7,504 bases of DNA from Gammaproteobacteria bacterium (GCA_003476445.1 DMUF01000131.1:10339-17842); one strand, 5' to 3'. Shown: positions 1 to 6,414, numbered from the stretch's first letter. Notes: generated by a model from the letters alone, not told the origin. Numbers and translations are program-made.

Positions 1-411
1 TGCTTTGGCGCAGCGTTCCTGCCGCGCCCCGCCGGCGTCTATGCCGATCTGCTCATGAAGCGGATCGAGGATTTCGGTTCCCGCGTCTATCTCGTGAACA
101 CCGGGTGGACCGGTGGCGGTTATGGCGTCGGCAAGCGCTTCAGCATTCCGACCACACGCGCGATCATTGCGGCAATTCAGTCAGGCGCGCTCGATGGTGT
201 CGCTACAGAGCACTTGGCCGGGCTGAATCTGACAGTGCCCAAAGTCGTGCCAGCGGTAGACGCGGCGCTGCTCAATCCGCGCAATGCCTGGGCTGACAAG
301 GGTGCATACGACGCAGCGGCGCGTGGGCTCGTCAGCAAGTTCGTGGAAAACTTCGGCAAGTTCAAGGTGGATCCGAAGATCGTCTCCGCCGGTCCGGAAC
401 TCGCTGCGTAG
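1..411 (+). CDS. pckA: Phosphoenolpyruvate carboxykinase (ATP), C-terminal part
   Basis: The frame is open from base 1 and ends with TAG at 409-411, giving the last ~136 residues of a protein that is about 540 residues in E. coli; the start lies left of the window. The enzyme converts oxaloacetate plus ATP to phosphoenolpyruvate, CO2 and ADP in the cytoplasm, the entry step of gluconeogenesis. The stretch opens with CFGAAFLPR and continues with [18 protein letters not shown] and TTRAII, which line up with the E. coli enzyme (recalled: ACFGAAFL, YLVNTGWNG, GTGKRISI, DTRAII). Window residues R46 and T52 correspond to the nucleotide-contacting Arg449 and Thr455 of E. coli PckA. LNPRNAW near residue 96 matches the family's late DPRNTY motif. 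The ATP-type (not GTP-type) assignment rests on this alignment. No strong terminator follows and gshA begins 27 bases later, so read-through is plausible. Confidence 0.96.
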   Translation, partial: CFGAAFLPRPAGVYADLLMKRIEDFGSRVYLVNTGWTGGGYGVGKRFSIPTTRAIIAAIQSGALDGVATEHLAGLNLTVPKVVPAVDAALLNPRNAWADKGAYDAAARGLVSKFVENFGKFKVDPKIVSAGPELAA

Positions 412-427
412 GGCGGGCCGGTACTCC

Positions 428-431
428 GGAG
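428..431 (+). promoter_or_regulatory. Shine-Dalgarno site for gshA
   Basis: GGAG lies 7 bases before the GTG at 439 and supports that codon as the start. The second arm of a small inverted repeat (CCGG at 418-421, loop TACT, CCGG at 426-429) partly covers it. The stem is only 4 bp, so any effect on translation is speculative. Confidence 0.5.
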
Positions 432-438
432 CCTCACC

Positions 439-2010
439 GTGGTCGCGCGCGCCGTTCCCATCGCCGCGGGAATTCTGCGTGCCCTAGAGGCGGCGCCCGC
501 TCTGCTTGCTGGCGTGCGCCGGGGTATTGAGAAGGAAAGCCTGCGGGTAGACGCCCGCGGGGACCTGGCTATGACGCCCCATCCGGTCGGGCTCGGTTCG
601 CCCCTGACCCATCCCAACATAACGACCGATTTTTCCGAAGCCCAGCTCGAGCTCATTACAGGCGTGCATCCGACGCCCGAGTCGGTCATCGCGCAGCTGG
701 ACGAGATTCATCGCTACGTCTACCCGAGTCTTGGCGATGAGTTGCTGTGGACCTCAAGCATGCCGTGCGAACTGCCGGCGGACGATGTGATTCCTGTCGG
801 CCGTTATGGCAGCTCCAACGTTGGTCAGTCAAAGACGGTGTATCGCATCGGCCTGGGTAACCGCTATGGCCGCTCGATGCAGACCATCTCCGGGATCCAC
901 TACAACTTCTCTGTTGATGCGACGTTCTGGCAAGCCTACGCAGACGCCATCGGTGCGCGTTTGTCGGATGATTTCCGTACCCAGAGCTACTTTGCCCTGA
1001 TTCGTAATTTCCGCCGTTTTTCCTGGCTGCTCATCTACCTTTTCGGTGCGTCGCCCGCGCTCTGCCGCTCGTTCGCGGAAGAGCGCGGTCACGCCCTGCA
1101 ACCGCTTGGCGCGGCGACGCTGCACCTGCCCGGCGCCACCGCGCTGCGCATGGGAGGCCTCGGCTATCAGAGCGACGCGCAGCGCAGCCTGCATATTTCC
1201 TACAACAGCCTCGATCAGTACACGCGCTCCATGCAGCAGGCGCTGACCCAGCCGTACCCGGATTACGCGCGTATCGGCATCAAGGTGGATGGCCGTTACC
1301 GGCAGTTGAACGACACGCTGCTGCAAATTGAGAACGAGTTCTACGGCACGATTCGCCCCAAGCAGCTGGTCAACGAAGGAGAGCGCCCGATCGTTGCCCT
1401 TCGGCGTCGAGGGGTCGAGTACGTCGAGGTCCGCTGTCTCGACCTGAATCCCTTCCTGCCGGTTGGCATTGATCCGGTCGCTATCCGCTTTCTGGATGCG
1501 TTTCTCCTCTACTGTCTGCTGGCCGACAGCCCCGCGGACAGCGAACGCGAAAGCGCGCTGATGACAGCCAACCAGCTCAGCATCGTCGAGCGCGGTCGTG
1601 AACCGGGTCTTACTCTGGCGCGCAGCAACGGGGTGGTCGCCCGCAACGACTGGGCGGAAGAAATCCTCGAAGGATGTCGCCCGATCGCAGCTCTGCTGGA
1701 CCGCGCGCACGGCGGCGACGCGTACGTAGCGTCCTGGGAAGAACAGCGGCGCAAGGTATTCGAGCCCGAGCTGACACCCTCTGCGCGCGTGCTGCGAATG
1801 CTGCAGTCGGAGCACCTCGAATTCGCCGAGTTGGCTCTCGCCCAGTCGATTGCAGCCAAGGGATACTTCGAGGAACACCGTCTGCGTCCCCCCGTGCAGG
1901 AGCGTTACGCGGAGGAGGCAGCCGCCTCGAAGGCAGAACAAACGCGGATCGAAGCGGCTGACCAGGTGGATTTCGATACCTATCTGCAGGGCTATCTGCG
2001 GCTCGGCTGA
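439..2010 (+). CDS. gshA: Glutamate-cysteine ligase (gamma-glutamylcysteine synthetase)
   Basis: The 523-residue product is close to the 518 residues of E. coli GshA. It joins L-glutamate to L-cysteine using ATP, the first and usually rate-limiting step of glutathione synthesis, in the cytoplasm. Collinear motifs include GIEKESLRV (29-37), ITTDFSEAQLELIT (61-74), SMPCELP (107-113), GRYGSSNVG (121-129), NRYGRSMQTISGIHYNFS (141-158), YLFGASPA (200-207), LQIENEFYGTIRPK (295-308) and YVEVRCLDLNPF (328-339). E31, E33 and E67 match glutamates that bind metal in the E. coli enzyme. The start is GTG: GGAG sits 7 bases upstream and the N-terminus then has E. coli-like length. The glutathione synthetase gene gshB is not in the window. 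acpH follows after 12 bases, suggesting co-transcription. E. coli GshA is feedback-inhibited by glutathione; nothing in the DNA shows local regulation. Confidence 0.97.
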   Translation: MVARAVPIAAGILRALEAAPALLAGVRRGIEKESLRVDARGDLAMTPHPVGLGSPLTHPNITTDFSEAQLELITGVHPTPESVIAQLDEIHRYVYPSLGDELLWTSSMPCELPADDVIPVGRYGSSNVGQSKTVYRIGLGNRYGRSMQTISGIHYNFSVDATFWQAYADAIGARLSDDFRTQSYFALIRNFRRFSWLLIYLFGASPALCRSFAEERGHALQPLGAATLHLPGATALRMGGLGYQSDAQRSLHISYNSLDQYTRSMQQALTQPYPDYARIGIKVDGRYRQLNDTLLQIENEFYGTIRPKQLVNEGERPIVALRRRGVEYVEVRCLDLNPFLPVGIDPVAIRFLDAFLLYCLLADSPADSERESALMTANQLSIVERGREPGLTLARSNGVVARNDWAEEILEGCRPIAALLDRAHGGDAYVASWEEQRRKVFEPELTPSARVLRMLQSEHLEFAELALAQSIAAKGYFEEHRLRPPVQERYAEEAAASKAEQTRIEAADQVDFDTYLQGYLRLG

Positions 2011-2022
2011 GCGAGTTGCCAC

Positions 2023-2646
2023 GTGAACTTTCTCGCGCACTGCCTCATTCCGGAACTGGCGTGCCCCGCCGTACCCGATGGCATCGTGGTGGGCGGGTAC
2101 CTCGGCGATTTCCTGAAAGGAGTGGTGCCCGAGTCGCTACCCGAGGCGCTTGCGGACGGGGTGCGGCTGCATCGCCGCATCGATGCCTTCAGCAATCAGC
2201 AGGAAGCCATTCGCGTGAGCTGCGCGCGTTTCCCCGCCGCGCTGCGGCGAATTGCGCCGGTCTTCGTGGACCTGGTAGCCGACCATCTGCTTGCACGGGA
2301 CTGGGTGACGTTTCATCACCAGCCGCTCCGCGTGTTCACGGCGCAGACGTATGCGCGTCTCGACCGCCATGTCACGCACCTGCCGGCGTCGGGACAGCAA
2401 TTTCTGCAGCACGCTATCCGGCATGACCTCTTCGCAGCCTATGCCGAGTCGAAGACGCTCGATGCCGCCATCGCGAGCGTGGCGCGCCGGCTCAGGCGCC
2501 CCGAAGTGGCGCCCCTTGTGCAGCGCGCGGTGGCAGAACTGCTCCCAGCGCTGGACGCGGACTTTCGCGACTATTTTCCCGCCCTGGTGACTCATGCCGA
2601 AGCCTGGCTTGCTGATCGCGGCTACCGCGCTGTCCGCGCTGGTTGA
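2023..2646 (+). CDS. acpH: Acyl-carrier-protein phosphodiesterase, AcpH/DUF479 family
   Basis: A 207-residue protein resembling E. coli AcpH (193 residues), which hydrolyses the phosphopantetheine arm from holo-acyl carrier protein to give apo-ACP. The family belongs to the HD-type metal-dependent hydrolase fold. Family hallmarks appear in order: MNFLAH at 1-6, GDFLKG at 28-33, a histidine-containing HRRID at 50-54, RRIAP at 75-79 and D83..ADHLLARDW at 86-94. D29, H50, D54, D87 and H88 are the likely metal-site residues by comparison with the family. The start is GTG at 2023, chosen because it gives the conserved MNFLAH N-terminus exactly; only a weak GCGAG lies upstream. The C-terminal ~12 residues extend slightly past the usual end. 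The gene follows gshA by 12 bases. The biochemical role is assigned by homology only, and some DUF479 members may have other phosphodiester substrates. Confidence 0.88.
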   Translation: MNFLAHCLIPELACPAVPDGIVVGGYLGDFLKGVVPESLPEALADGVRLHRRIDAFSNQQEAIRVSCARFPAALRRIAPVFVDLVADHLLARDWVTFHHQPLRVFTAQTYARLDRHVTHLPASGQQFLQHAIRHDLFAAYAESKTLDAAIASVARRLRRPEVAPLVQRAVAELLPALDADFRDYFPALVTHAEAWLADRGYRAVRAG

Positions 2647-2670
2647 CTGTCGACCCCACGTCGCTAACCT
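2643..2670 (+). promoter_or_regulatory. Possible sigma70-type promoter before the quinone oxidoreductase gene
   Basis: TTGACT (2643-2648, 5 of 6 to the -35 consensus) overlaps the acpH stop codon. After a 16-base spacer comes TAACCT (2665-2670), which keeps only the first TA and last T of the -10 consensus. It would start transcription about 20 bases before the ATG at 2699. The -10 is weak, so this is tentative. Confidence 0.28.
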
Positions 2671-2698
2671 TGCGGCGACATTCATCGGAAAGCGCCTC

Positions 2699-3676
2699 AT
2701 GAAAGCCGTGCTCTGCAAGACCTTCGGAATGCCCGAAGACCTGGTACTCGAAGATATCGCTGCCCCCGTCCCGGGCGCGGGTGAGGTGCTCGTCGATGTT
2801 CATGCCACTGCGCTCAACTTTCCGGACGTGCTCATGATCCAGGGCAAGTACCAGAGCCAGCCTCCGATGCCGTTCGCGCCGGGTGGTGAGATCGCGGGCA
2901 CCGTGGCGGCGGTAGGCGACGGCGTCACCCGCTTCAAGCCGGGCGATCGGGTATTCGGCGGCACGGGTTTCGGTGGCTTTGCCGAGCAGGTAGCCGTGCG
3001 TGAACGTGCGCTTCGACCCATGCCGGCGGCAATGAGCTTTGCGGAAGCCTCTGGCATCAGCACGACCTACGGCACCTCTTATTACGCGCTGAAGCAGCGC
3101 GCTGCGCTCCAGCCGGGTGAGACACTGCTCGTGCTTGGCGCGGCCGGGGGAGTGGGTCTTGCCGCGGTTGAACTGGGCAAGGCCATGGGTGCTCGGGTCA
3201 TCGCGGCGGCCAGCAGCGCAGCCAAGCTCGAAGCGGCGCGTCGTTGTGGCGCTGATGATCTCCTTGATTACAGCGATGGTGACCTGAAGGAGAAGGTAAA
3301 GGCACTCACCGGCGGTGCCGGCGCGGATGTCATTTACGATCCCGTCGGGGGTGATCTGTTCCAGCAGTCCCTGCGCTGCATCAACTGGTACGGGCGCCTG
3401 TTGGTCATCGGCTTTGCCGGCGGCGAGATCCCGAAGGTGCCGGCCAATCTCATCCTGCTGAAGAGCGCTTCGGTGGTGGGCGTGTTCTACGGCGCCTGGA
3501 CAGCCCGTGACCCCGCTGGATCAGCGGCGAATTTCGAGGAAATACTCGCGCTCTTCAGCGCGGGCAAGATTCGACCGCTCATTGGTCGCGAATACCCGCT
3601 CACCGACTACGCGGCGGCGATGCGCTGTCTCATGAATCGCGAGGCTATCGGTAAGGTGGTAGTGAAGGTTCGATGA
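2699..3676 (+). CDS. NADPH:quinone oxidoreductase-type, zinc-independent medium-chain dehydrogenase/reductase
   Basis: A 325-residue cytoplasmic oxidoreductase of the QOR branch of the MDR superfamily. Members transfer hydride from NADPH to quinones or to activated double bonds of enones; the true substrate cannot be read from sequence. An N-terminal GroES-like catalytic domain (about 1-125, with LNFPDVLMIQGKYQ at 39-52 and GGEIAGTVAAVGDGV at 62-76) precedes a Rossmann domain whose dinucleotide loop is LGAAGGVGLAAV (146-157). ASSAAKL (171-177) is the usual 2'-phosphate-contacting region for NADPH. The cysteine/histidine ligands of zinc alcohol dehydrogenases are missing, as expected. The ATG at 2699 is chosen because MKAVLCKTFG is the family N-terminus and GGAAAG lies 6 bases upstream; the frame stays open 35 codons further left, but that part overlaps acpH and has no family match. 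The last 4 bases overlap dsbB (ATGA), which suggests translational coupling. Confidence 0.9.
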   Translation: MKAVLCKTFGMPEDLVLEDIAAPVPGAGEVLVDVHATALNFPDVLMIQGKYQSQPPMPFAPGGEIAGTVAAVGDGVTRFKPGDRVFGGTGFGGFAEQVAVRERALRPMPAAMSFAEASGISTTYGTSYYALKQRAALQPGETLLVLGAAGGVGLAAVELGKAMGARVIAAASSAAKLEAARRCGADDLLDYSDGDLKEKVKALTGGAGADVIYDPVGGDLFQQSLRCINWYGRLLVIGFAGGEIPKVPANLILLKSASVVGVFYGAWTARDPAGSAANFEEILALFSAGKIRPLIGREYPLTDYAAAMRCLMNREAIGKVVVKVR

Positions 3677-4185
3677 GCGCTGCCTTTGGAAAGCTCGGCG
3701 TGACCCCGGACGCGCGCATGGCTGCCCTGGCAGCGATGGGGCTTGCGGGTCTTGTCCTCGCCATCGGGCAGATCATGGAGCATGCGTTCGGGCACGTCCC
3801 CTGTCCGCTCTGTCTCATGCAGCGTCTTTGGTTCCTGATCGCGGGGCTCGTTGCTGCGCTCGCCCTTGCCGATGACCCGCGACGTCCGGTCTGGGCGCTC
3901 CTGCTCGCACTCGCCGCGCTGGTCGGTGGCGCGTTTTCGATTCGGCAGCTCTGGCTGCAGAGCCTGCCTGCCGATCAGGTGCCCGCGTGCACGCCCCCGA
4001 TCGATTTCATGTTGCAGAGCGGATATCCCGGCATGGAGATCATCCGCGCCATGACCTCAGGCACCGGTGATTGTGCAAAGGTGGGCTGGTCGCTGCTGGG
4101 GCTGTCGTTTGCCGGCTGGGCTCTCGTCGGTTTCCTCGCGCTCGTGGCCCTGGCGTTGTTGCAGCATCGCTTGCGTCGCGCCTGA
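3673..4185 (+). CDS. dsbB: Disulfide bond formation protein DsbB
   Basis: A 170-residue inner-membrane protein that re-oxidises the periplasmic thiol oxidase DsbA and passes the electrons to ubiquinone or menaquinone. Four hydrophobic segments lie at about 18-36, 52-67, 72-93 and 142-163. The first periplasmic cysteine pair is C44-P-L-C47, and R51 matches the quinone-contacting Arg48 of E. coli DsbB (CVLCIYER). The second pair is C106 and C134, with GDCAKVGWSLLGL matching the E. coli region around Cys130. All four catalytic cysteines are therefore present and length is normal. The ATG overlaps the stop of the preceding gene, with GAAGG 4 bases upstream; an ATG at 3718 would also keep the first membrane segment but breaks the overlap. 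No dsbA is in the window. DsbB is preferred over the DsbI paralogue because of its simple four-helix length, but that is not absolute. Confidence 0.94.
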   Translation: MSAAFGKLGVTPDARMAALAAMGLAGLVLAIGQIMEHAFGHVPCPLCLMQRLWFLIAGLVAALALADDPRRPVWALLLALAALVGGAFSIRQLWLQSLPADQVPACTPPIDFMLQSGYPGMEIIRAMTSGTGDCAKVGWSLLGLSFAGWALVGFLALVALALLQHRLRRA

Positions 4186-4193
4186 GCGGCGCG
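4177..4193 (+). terminator. GC-rich hairpin spanning the dsbB stop, possible weak terminator
   Basis: CGCGCC (4177-4182) and GGCGCG (4188-4193) pair perfectly around a 5-base loop that holds the dsbB stop codon. The following bases (CGCCTTCTGG) contain no real T run, so an intrinsic terminator is doubtful. Confidence 0.25.
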
Positions 4194-4327
4194 CGCCTTC
4201 TGGAGTGGCCCTCGCGGGTTGTTCCTCCACCGGGCTTGAGCGGCAGCGGTCAACGACCCCATCTCAGGCGAATTGCGGCAGCGCCGCGAATGCAACATGC
4301 TAGGGTACTGACCGCAGGGAGATTGCC
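4186..4327 (+). other. Intergenic region dsbB to Rieske gene
   Basis: This 142-base gap is the longest non-coding stretch. It holds a small hairpin GCGGC-AGC-GCCGC (4275-4287), a shorter one GGTC-AAC-GACC (4248-4258), and near the right end TGCTAGGGT (4298-4306), which resembles an extended -10 element without a recognisable -35. GGGAG at 4317-4321, 6 bases before the ATG at 4328, is a good Shine-Dalgarno site. I see no RNA gene or coding sequence in it. Confidence 0.5.
4298..4306 (+). promoter_or_regulatory. Possible extended -10 element for the Rieske gene
   Basis: TG-C-TAGGGT has the TGn extension and the TA...T of a -10 hexamer. The bases at -35 distance (about 4277-4284) do not resemble TTGACA. 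Transcription from here would give a leader of only about 15 bases. Confidence 0.22.
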
Positions 4328-5524
4328 ATGGCGCACGCTGATCTGATCGCAATGGCCCGTGAGAACCACGCCTACGTGGCTTCGGGCACCATCCAGCAAA
4401 CCGATGATGTGTGCCGCGTTCCGGCGCATCTCTATTTCGATCGAGCGCGCTGGGACCTCGAGATGAAGCAGGTGTTCCGGCGCGTACCGCTCGCGCTGGC
4501 GCTGACCTGCGAGATGCGCAATCCGGGTGATTACAAGGCCATGGATGTGGCCGGGGTGCCGGTCCTGATCAGCCGCGACAGCACGGGATCCGTGCGCGCG
4601 TTCGTGAACATGTGCAGCCATCGCGGTGCCGTGCTCATGCCAGCCGGCAACGGTAACGCCAAGCGCTTCACCTGCCCCTACCACGCCTGGTCCTACGGTC
4701 AGGACGGCGCGCTCATCGGGGTTTATGCGCCGAAAGACTTTGGCGACATCGACCGCAGCGCCTACGGCCTGACCGAGCTGCGCGCGGTCGAGCGCGCGGG
4801 CATCATCTGGGTGGTGCTTGATCCCCGCTCCACGATCGACTTCGATGCCTTCCTCGCAGGGTACGACGAGGTGCTCGGTCATTTTGGATTCGCGGACTGG
4901 CACTTCTTTGAGCGCCGTACCGTGAAGGGGCCGAACTGGAAAATCGCCTACGACGGCTATATGGACCTCTATCACCTGCCGATTCTGCACAAGAACACGT
5001 TTGGTCCGCAGATGCCGAACCAGGCGATCTACACCGCCTATGGGGCGCACCAGCGCGTCAGCTCGCCGGATCCTGGTCTCGCGGCGCTTATGGATCAGCC
5101 TGAGTCGTCGTGGCCGACGGCCCGGCTCATGGGTGGGGTCTGGACCATCTTCCCGCACATTTCTATTGCGTCCTTCGAAGGCGGCGGGCGCAGTGTGATG
5201 TTCTCGCAGCTCTTTCCCGGCGATTCGCCGGAAGAGTCCTACACCGTACAGAATTACGTGATGGAGCACGCGCCGGACGCGGCCCAGATCGAGGCAGCCA
5301 CGGCGCAGTTCAAGCTGCTTGAGTATGTCGTGGAGTCCGAAGACTACGCGACCGGTCTCGCGCAGCAGCGCGCCCTCAAGACCGGGGTCCGGGAGCACGT
5401 GCTGTTCGGTCGCAACGAAGGGGGCGGCCAGCATTTCCACCGGTTGCTGGACGAACTTCTGGTGACGCCCGACGACCAGCTCAACGACTTTTTCGCCAGA
5501 CTGGCGGCGTCCACGTCGCGCTGA
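4328..5524 (+). CDS. Rieske non-haem iron oxygenase, alpha (catalytic) subunit
   Basis: A 398-residue cytoplasmic protein of the aromatic-ring-hydroxylating oxygenase alpha-subunit family. These enzymes receive electrons through a Rieske 2Fe-2S cluster and activate O2 at a mononuclear Fe(II) to hydroxylate or demethylate aromatic, steroid or quaternary-amine substrates. The Rieske motif is complete: C96-S-H98, 17 residues, C116-P-Y-H119. The iron site is D213-x2-H216-x4-H221, with D339 (ESEDYATG) as the likely carboxylate ligand; D213 is the expected electron-transfer bridge. NWKIAYDG (203-210) sits where many relatives have an Asn-Trp-Lys...Glu-Asn stretch; here the Glu-Asn pair is Tyr208-Asp209. 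GGGAG lies 6 bases before the ATG. No beta subunit, ferredoxin or reductase gene is adjacent, so its electron donor must be encoded elsewhere. The substrate is not predictable from the sequence, and I do not assign a pathway. Confidence 0.9.
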   Translation: MAHADLIAMARENHAYVASGTIQQTDDVCRVPAHLYFDRARWDLEMKQVFRRVPLALALTCEMRNPGDYKAMDVAGVPVLISRDSTGSVRAFVNMCSHRGAVLMPAGNGNAKRFTCPYHAWSYGQDGALIGVYAPKDFGDIDRSAYGLTELRAVERAGIIWVVLDPRSTIDFDAFLAGYDEVLGHFGFADWHFFERRTVKGPNWKIAYDGYMDLYHLPILHKNTFGPQMPNQAIYTAYGAHQRVSSPDPGLAALMDQPESSWPTARLMGGVWTIFPHISIASFEGGGRSVMFSQLFPGDSPEESYTVQNYVMEHAPDAAQIEAATAQFKLLEYVVESEDYATGLAQQRALKTGVREHVLFGRNEGGGQHFHRLLDELLVTPDDQLNDFFARLAASTSR

Positions 5525-5555
5525 GCAGGTTTGGCCAACTCGCCGTCTCCGCCTC

Positions 5556-5583
5556 TCGACCTCGAGCGGCGGGATGGTATAGT
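5556..5583 (+). promoter_or_regulatory. Sigma70-type promoter for the parA-like gene (extended -10)
   Basis: TCGACC (5556-5561, 4 of 6 to TTGACA), a 16-base spacer, then TATAGT (5578-5583, 5 of 6 to TATAAT) preceded by TGG, giving an extended -10. This is the best promoter match in the window. Transcription would begin near 5590, leaving a leader of about 46 bases. An inverted repeat CTCGA-CC-TCGAG (5555-5566) overlaps the -35 and could be an operator, though it is short. Confidence 0.55.
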
Positions 5584-5607
5584 CGCTGGTCCCCGTTCCA
5601 ATCGAGA

Positions 5608-5623
5608 GCGGCCTTGCGGCCGC
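5608..5623 (+). promoter_or_regulatory. Leader hairpin next to the parA Shine-Dalgarno site
   Basis: GCGGCC (5608-5613) and GGCCGC (5618-5623) form a perfect 6-bp all-GC stem with a TTGC loop. The Shine-Dalgarno site GGAAG (5624-5628, 7 bases before the ATG at 5636) starts at the next base, so the stem could limit ribosome access. The structure is seen in the sequence; its effect is inferred. Confidence 0.4.
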
Positions 5624-5635
5624 GGAAGTCCGAGC

Positions 5636-6394
5636 ATGGGCCCACAGCTGCGTCGCATTCTGGTGATCAATGGCAAGGGCGGCTGTGGCAAGACCACTGT
5701 CGCCACCAACCTTGCCGTTGCTTATGCAAAGGCAGGGCATGGGGTTGCCCTGGTCGATAACGATCCGCAGGAATCCAGTGCGTACTGGGCCGATCAGCGT
5801 CCGGCGGACCTGCCGCCGGTGCACCTGCTCGCCACTCATCGTCGCGGCAATATGTACCAGACGTCGGTGTTCCAGAACCGGCTGCCGCCCGGGGTCGATC
5901 GCGTGATCATCGACGGGCACTCCAACGCGAGAGACCGCGATCTCGAGCTGCTGCTCAAGCAGACCGATGTGGTTCTGCTGCCGTTGCAGCCTTCCTCGAT
6001 CGATATTCAGGCGGCCAGCCGATTCATTACGGACATGCTGACCCATCGCGCGTTTCGTGCGGCTCCCCGACCCGTCGGGGTGATTGCTAACCGGGTTCAG
6101 CCGAACACGGAAACGCACGCCAAGCTCAGTCACTTTCTCGCTTGCCTCGAGGTGCCGACGGTCGCCACGTTCCGCGACAGCCCGGTGTACATGGAGGCGG
6201 CGGAGCAGGGCAAGGGCGTGGTCGACATGCTCGAATCCCGTGCTGCGCGCAAGGAGACGGCCGCTTGGTGGGAACTGTTGCGCTGGATCGACGAGCAGCC
6301 AAAAACCGCTTCGGACCGGGGTAGCCAGAGCTTGAGAAACCGTCCGCTCGCGGCGGGCCGTCGGGTACCGTCCGAGCAAACCCTGCGCGCCTGA
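5636..6394 (+). CDS. ParA/MinD-family ATPase (orphan, no ParB in view)
   Basis: A 252-residue cytoplasmic P-loop ATPase of the ParA/SIMIBI class. Such proteins form ATP-dependent dimers that bind DNA non-specifically and position plasmids, chromosomes, chemoreceptor arrays or other cargo. The deviant Walker A is NGKGGCGKTT (12-21), with the signature lysine K14 and the P-loop lysine K19. Walker A' is VDNDPQESS (40-48), and the Walker B strand is VIIDGHSN, where the usual residues after the Asp (TPP or AGG) are replaced by Gly-His-Ser. LLPLQPSSIDIQA and GVIANRV follow the family pattern. The last ~30 residues are polar and basic and look disordered. The ATG at 5636 is chosen because it begins just before the first beta strand (RRILVING) and has GGAAG 7 bases upstream; the frame is open further left, but that part covers the promoter. 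No parB or centromere-like site is nearby, so segregation is not implied. The cargo is unknown. Confidence 0.88.
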   Translation: MGPQLRRILVINGKGGCGKTTVATNLAVAYAKAGHGVALVDNDPQESSAYWADQRPADLPPVHLLATHRRGNMYQTSVFQNRLPPGVDRVIIDGHSNARDRDLELLLKQTDVVLLPLQPSSIDIQAASRFITDMLTHRAFRAAPRPVGVIANRVQPNTETHAKLSHFLACLEVPTVATFRDSPVYMEAAEQGKGVVDMLESRAARKETAAWWELLRWIDEQPKTASDRGSQSLRNRPLAAGRRVPSEQTLRA

Positions 6395-6396
6395 CC

Positions 6397-6414
6397 CGGG
6401 TCGGTCGCGACCCG
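6397..6414 (+). terminator. Perfect hairpin between parA-like gene and yheS
   Basis: CGGGTCG (6397-6403) and CGACCCG (6408-6414) form a 7-bp stem with a GTCG loop, 3 bases after the parA stop codon and 7 bases before the yheS ATG. It is followed by CTTACC rather than a T run. It may slow or partly end transcription, or shape translation of yheS; the sequence does not decide between these. Confidence 0.35.

Noticed and set aside
2015..2030. A parS-like core (CCACGTGAA) that could serve the downstream ParA
   Set aside because: Only about 10 of 16 bases fit the parS consensus, the match is not palindromic in its outer arms, it coincides with the acpH GTG start and conserved Asn codon, it occurs once, and it is 3.6 kb from the ParA gene.
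829..2040. A 403-codon open frame on the - strand opposite gshA
   Set aside because: It mirrors the codons of gshA, has no recognisable domain, and gshA on the + strand is unambiguous.
2594..2698. An N-terminal extension of the quinone oxidoreductase from an upstream ATG
   Set aside because: The extra 35 residues overlap acpH and have no family counterpart, whereas the ATG at 2699 gives the conserved N-terminus and has a Shine-Dalgarno site.
4186..4327. A small RNA or tRNA gene in the 142-base gap
   Set aside because: Only short stems of 4-5 bp are visible; no cloverleaf, no T-loop sequence and no terminator that would bound an RNA gene.
5531..5635. An N-terminal extension of the ParA-like protein from a TTG codon
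   Set aside because: The extension covers the predicted promoter and leader and is low-complexity Pro/Arg/Ser; the ATG at 5636 has a good ribosome site and the expected ParA N-terminus.
4250..6379. A 709-codon open frame on the - strand across the Rieske and ParA genes
   Set aside because: It lies opposite two clearly recognisable genes, its translation shows no known motif, and it is rich in Arg, His and Val as expected for the complement of GC-rich coding sequence.
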